A stretch of DNA of 64,000 nucleotides from Hydractinia symbiolongicarpus. Its lineage: Eukaryota; Cnidaria; Hydrozoa; Anthoathecata; Hydractiniidae. Positions within the stretch are counted from its first letter, which is position 1. Each line of letters opens with the position of its first letter. A program made the position numbers and the translations under genes. The notes under the pieces are model-generated. The model did not search any database, was not told the DNA's origin, and saw only the letters and a program-made list of their open reading frames with translations. Positions 62,713-64,000 of this stretch are shown here, in pieces. The stretch covers positions 11,675,501 through 11,739,500 of the forward strand of contig NC_079886.1 in the NCBI RefSeq assembly GCF_029227915.1, written 5' to 3'.

Positions 62713-64000
62713 AAACAAAACATATATAAGAATATGTCATTGGAATGTTGATTTCCTCCATACAAAAATAAAGCCATTTTAACTAGAAGTGAGTCATGTT
62801 AAGCTTATTTTGATTTTAAATTTTAACCTGATTGAGTTCTTCGTTTAAAGAAAAACTTTGGTATTAACGCAGATCCTCGCTTTTCGAGTTGCCATTAAAG
62901 AAACAAGGGTATTCTAGCGTAGTCGGACAAATCCACGGGTTTACCTGTCCTTTTGTATACCATATTTCTTGTGCATCGCCACGGCAGTATCATTTTTGCG
63001 GATATAGACAAAATACAGCTTTTACTATAGAGACCGCTAATAGTGATGATTTTACTCAGACGTGTTCCCTCGTACATATTTCCTCGTGTTTACTTCACGC
63101 ATTTTGTTCGCATGTTAACACTGTGTCACACATTTAAGTGCAGCGATTTAGTAGAGGTATGCAGTATGTCATAAATTGAGTAAAGCCCACGCAGCATTTA
63201 GTGTTTCAGGGGTAATATATTTTCCAAAACATAACTCTACCGCAACTTTAACTAACATGAAAATACAGTTTAAAAGCAGTTGTTAACCCGTCGCATAAAC
63301 TGTCGGACAGCATTTCTTATTTTGCGACATAAGCTGCTGTAGAAGTTCAAAAATTAATCTTGACACCAAGTCTAGCGCTTAGTATAGGTAAACGAGAAAG
63401 AAATATAAAATAAGAAAGGCTATTTAATAATTTTGTGGCAGCTACTTTTATATTTTATCCGGAGGTAGGCATCTAACAGCAGCCACAATCACCTGCGGCA
63501 TATATACATTGAAGGAATAATAATAAATAAGCCACTGACATTAAAATGCTCCCTCAAAATCTACGTTCGTAGCTAAAATCTTCAAATTGGTGGCTTAAGA
63601 TTTGTGCATAGCTGAAAAAACGTGACAATATACTTACCTTAACATGTGAAAACATACAGAAATCAAATATTACATAAATAAACACTAAATACGACCATTT
63701 CCAAGATCAAAAACCCCTTCATGGCTCTGCTTCTGCATCGGCCGGGAAATGCCGGGTTAATTTTTTAAATAAATCGGGTGTCGCAATTGGTTACTACACG
63801 CGGGTGATTAAAACAAAGTCAATAAAAATATATCGCATTCAGTACTTTGTGCAGATATTACCATTTTGTGTAGCTGTGATACAACTTTTTTCTTGCTGAC
63901 ACACAGACAGAATACGAGTGTTAATAATAGCGACTAATGGTTGACCTGTGTAACATCCATTGAAGTATTTCATGCAGCATTACGTCTTGCATATAACTTC
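62713..64000. other. Upstream region of the minus-strand gene
   Basis: AT-rich; presumably holds the 5' UTR exon and promoter of the gene at 60921-62682, neither of which could be placed. A plus-strand frame at 62889-63137 shows no coding signal. Confidence 0.35.

Noticed and set aside
62889-63137. 82-codon plus-strand frame
   Set aside because: No domain, no splice signals and no repeat context; probably chance.

Overview
The window is AT-rich eukaryotic DNA with GT-AG introns, short exons and very many transposable-element relics. The mix of element types (THAP transposase with a P2X7-C-terminus-like companion, Tc1 elements, arrays of Helitron-like units, TTTCGCGA-rich inverted-repeat elements) looks most like a cnidarian, probably a hydrozoan. 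That is inference from family resemblance, not a database match.

Left third (about 1.5-23.7 kb, + strand): one host gene, the ciliary central-apparatus protein CFAP221/PCDP1, in about 24 predicted exons from 1476 to 23659. Its introns carry many transposons. A 10.1-kb intron (5867-16004) holds an apparently intact Tc1-type element with a divergent second gene for a BEN-like protein, a TA-flanked element whose ends are arrays of a CCCCACTTTGTAATT motif, a decayed hAT transposase and a short Tigger-like MITE. One exon end, with its 5' splice site, lies in a 48-bp triplication.

Middle (23.7-41.9 kb): mostly non-autonomous elements. There are two neighbouring MITEs rich in TTTCGCGA, several palindromic elements, a fossil transposon-type coding fragment, Helitron-like units (28.8-30.6 kb and a head-to-tail array at 37.4-41 kb), a frameshifted MFS transporter gene on the minus strand (31.1-32.3 kb), and the 3' part of a LINE with a CCHC knuckle and a restriction-like endonuclease candidate (34.8-36.4 kb).

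Right third (41.9-64 kb): a Kolobok-like element (41919-49485) with broken, convergent THAP-transposase and P2X7-like genes. Nested in it is a second element (45889-49258) with about 0.5-kb inverted repeats, encoding a FEN1/XPG-like nuclease with a cysteine-rich CXC tail and no visible DDE transposase. Next come an ORF with a 2A ribosome-skipping motif in front of a cysteine-protease-like domain (51.3-52.4 kb), a BEL/Pao-type LTR element that lost its pol genes in one internal deletion (53528-57009), another Helitron-like end, and a small three-exon host-like gene on the minus strand for a single-pass membrane protein with a TQT motif (60921-62682).

Splice sites were placed by eye from consensus and reading-frame continuity. 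No alignment or search was run.
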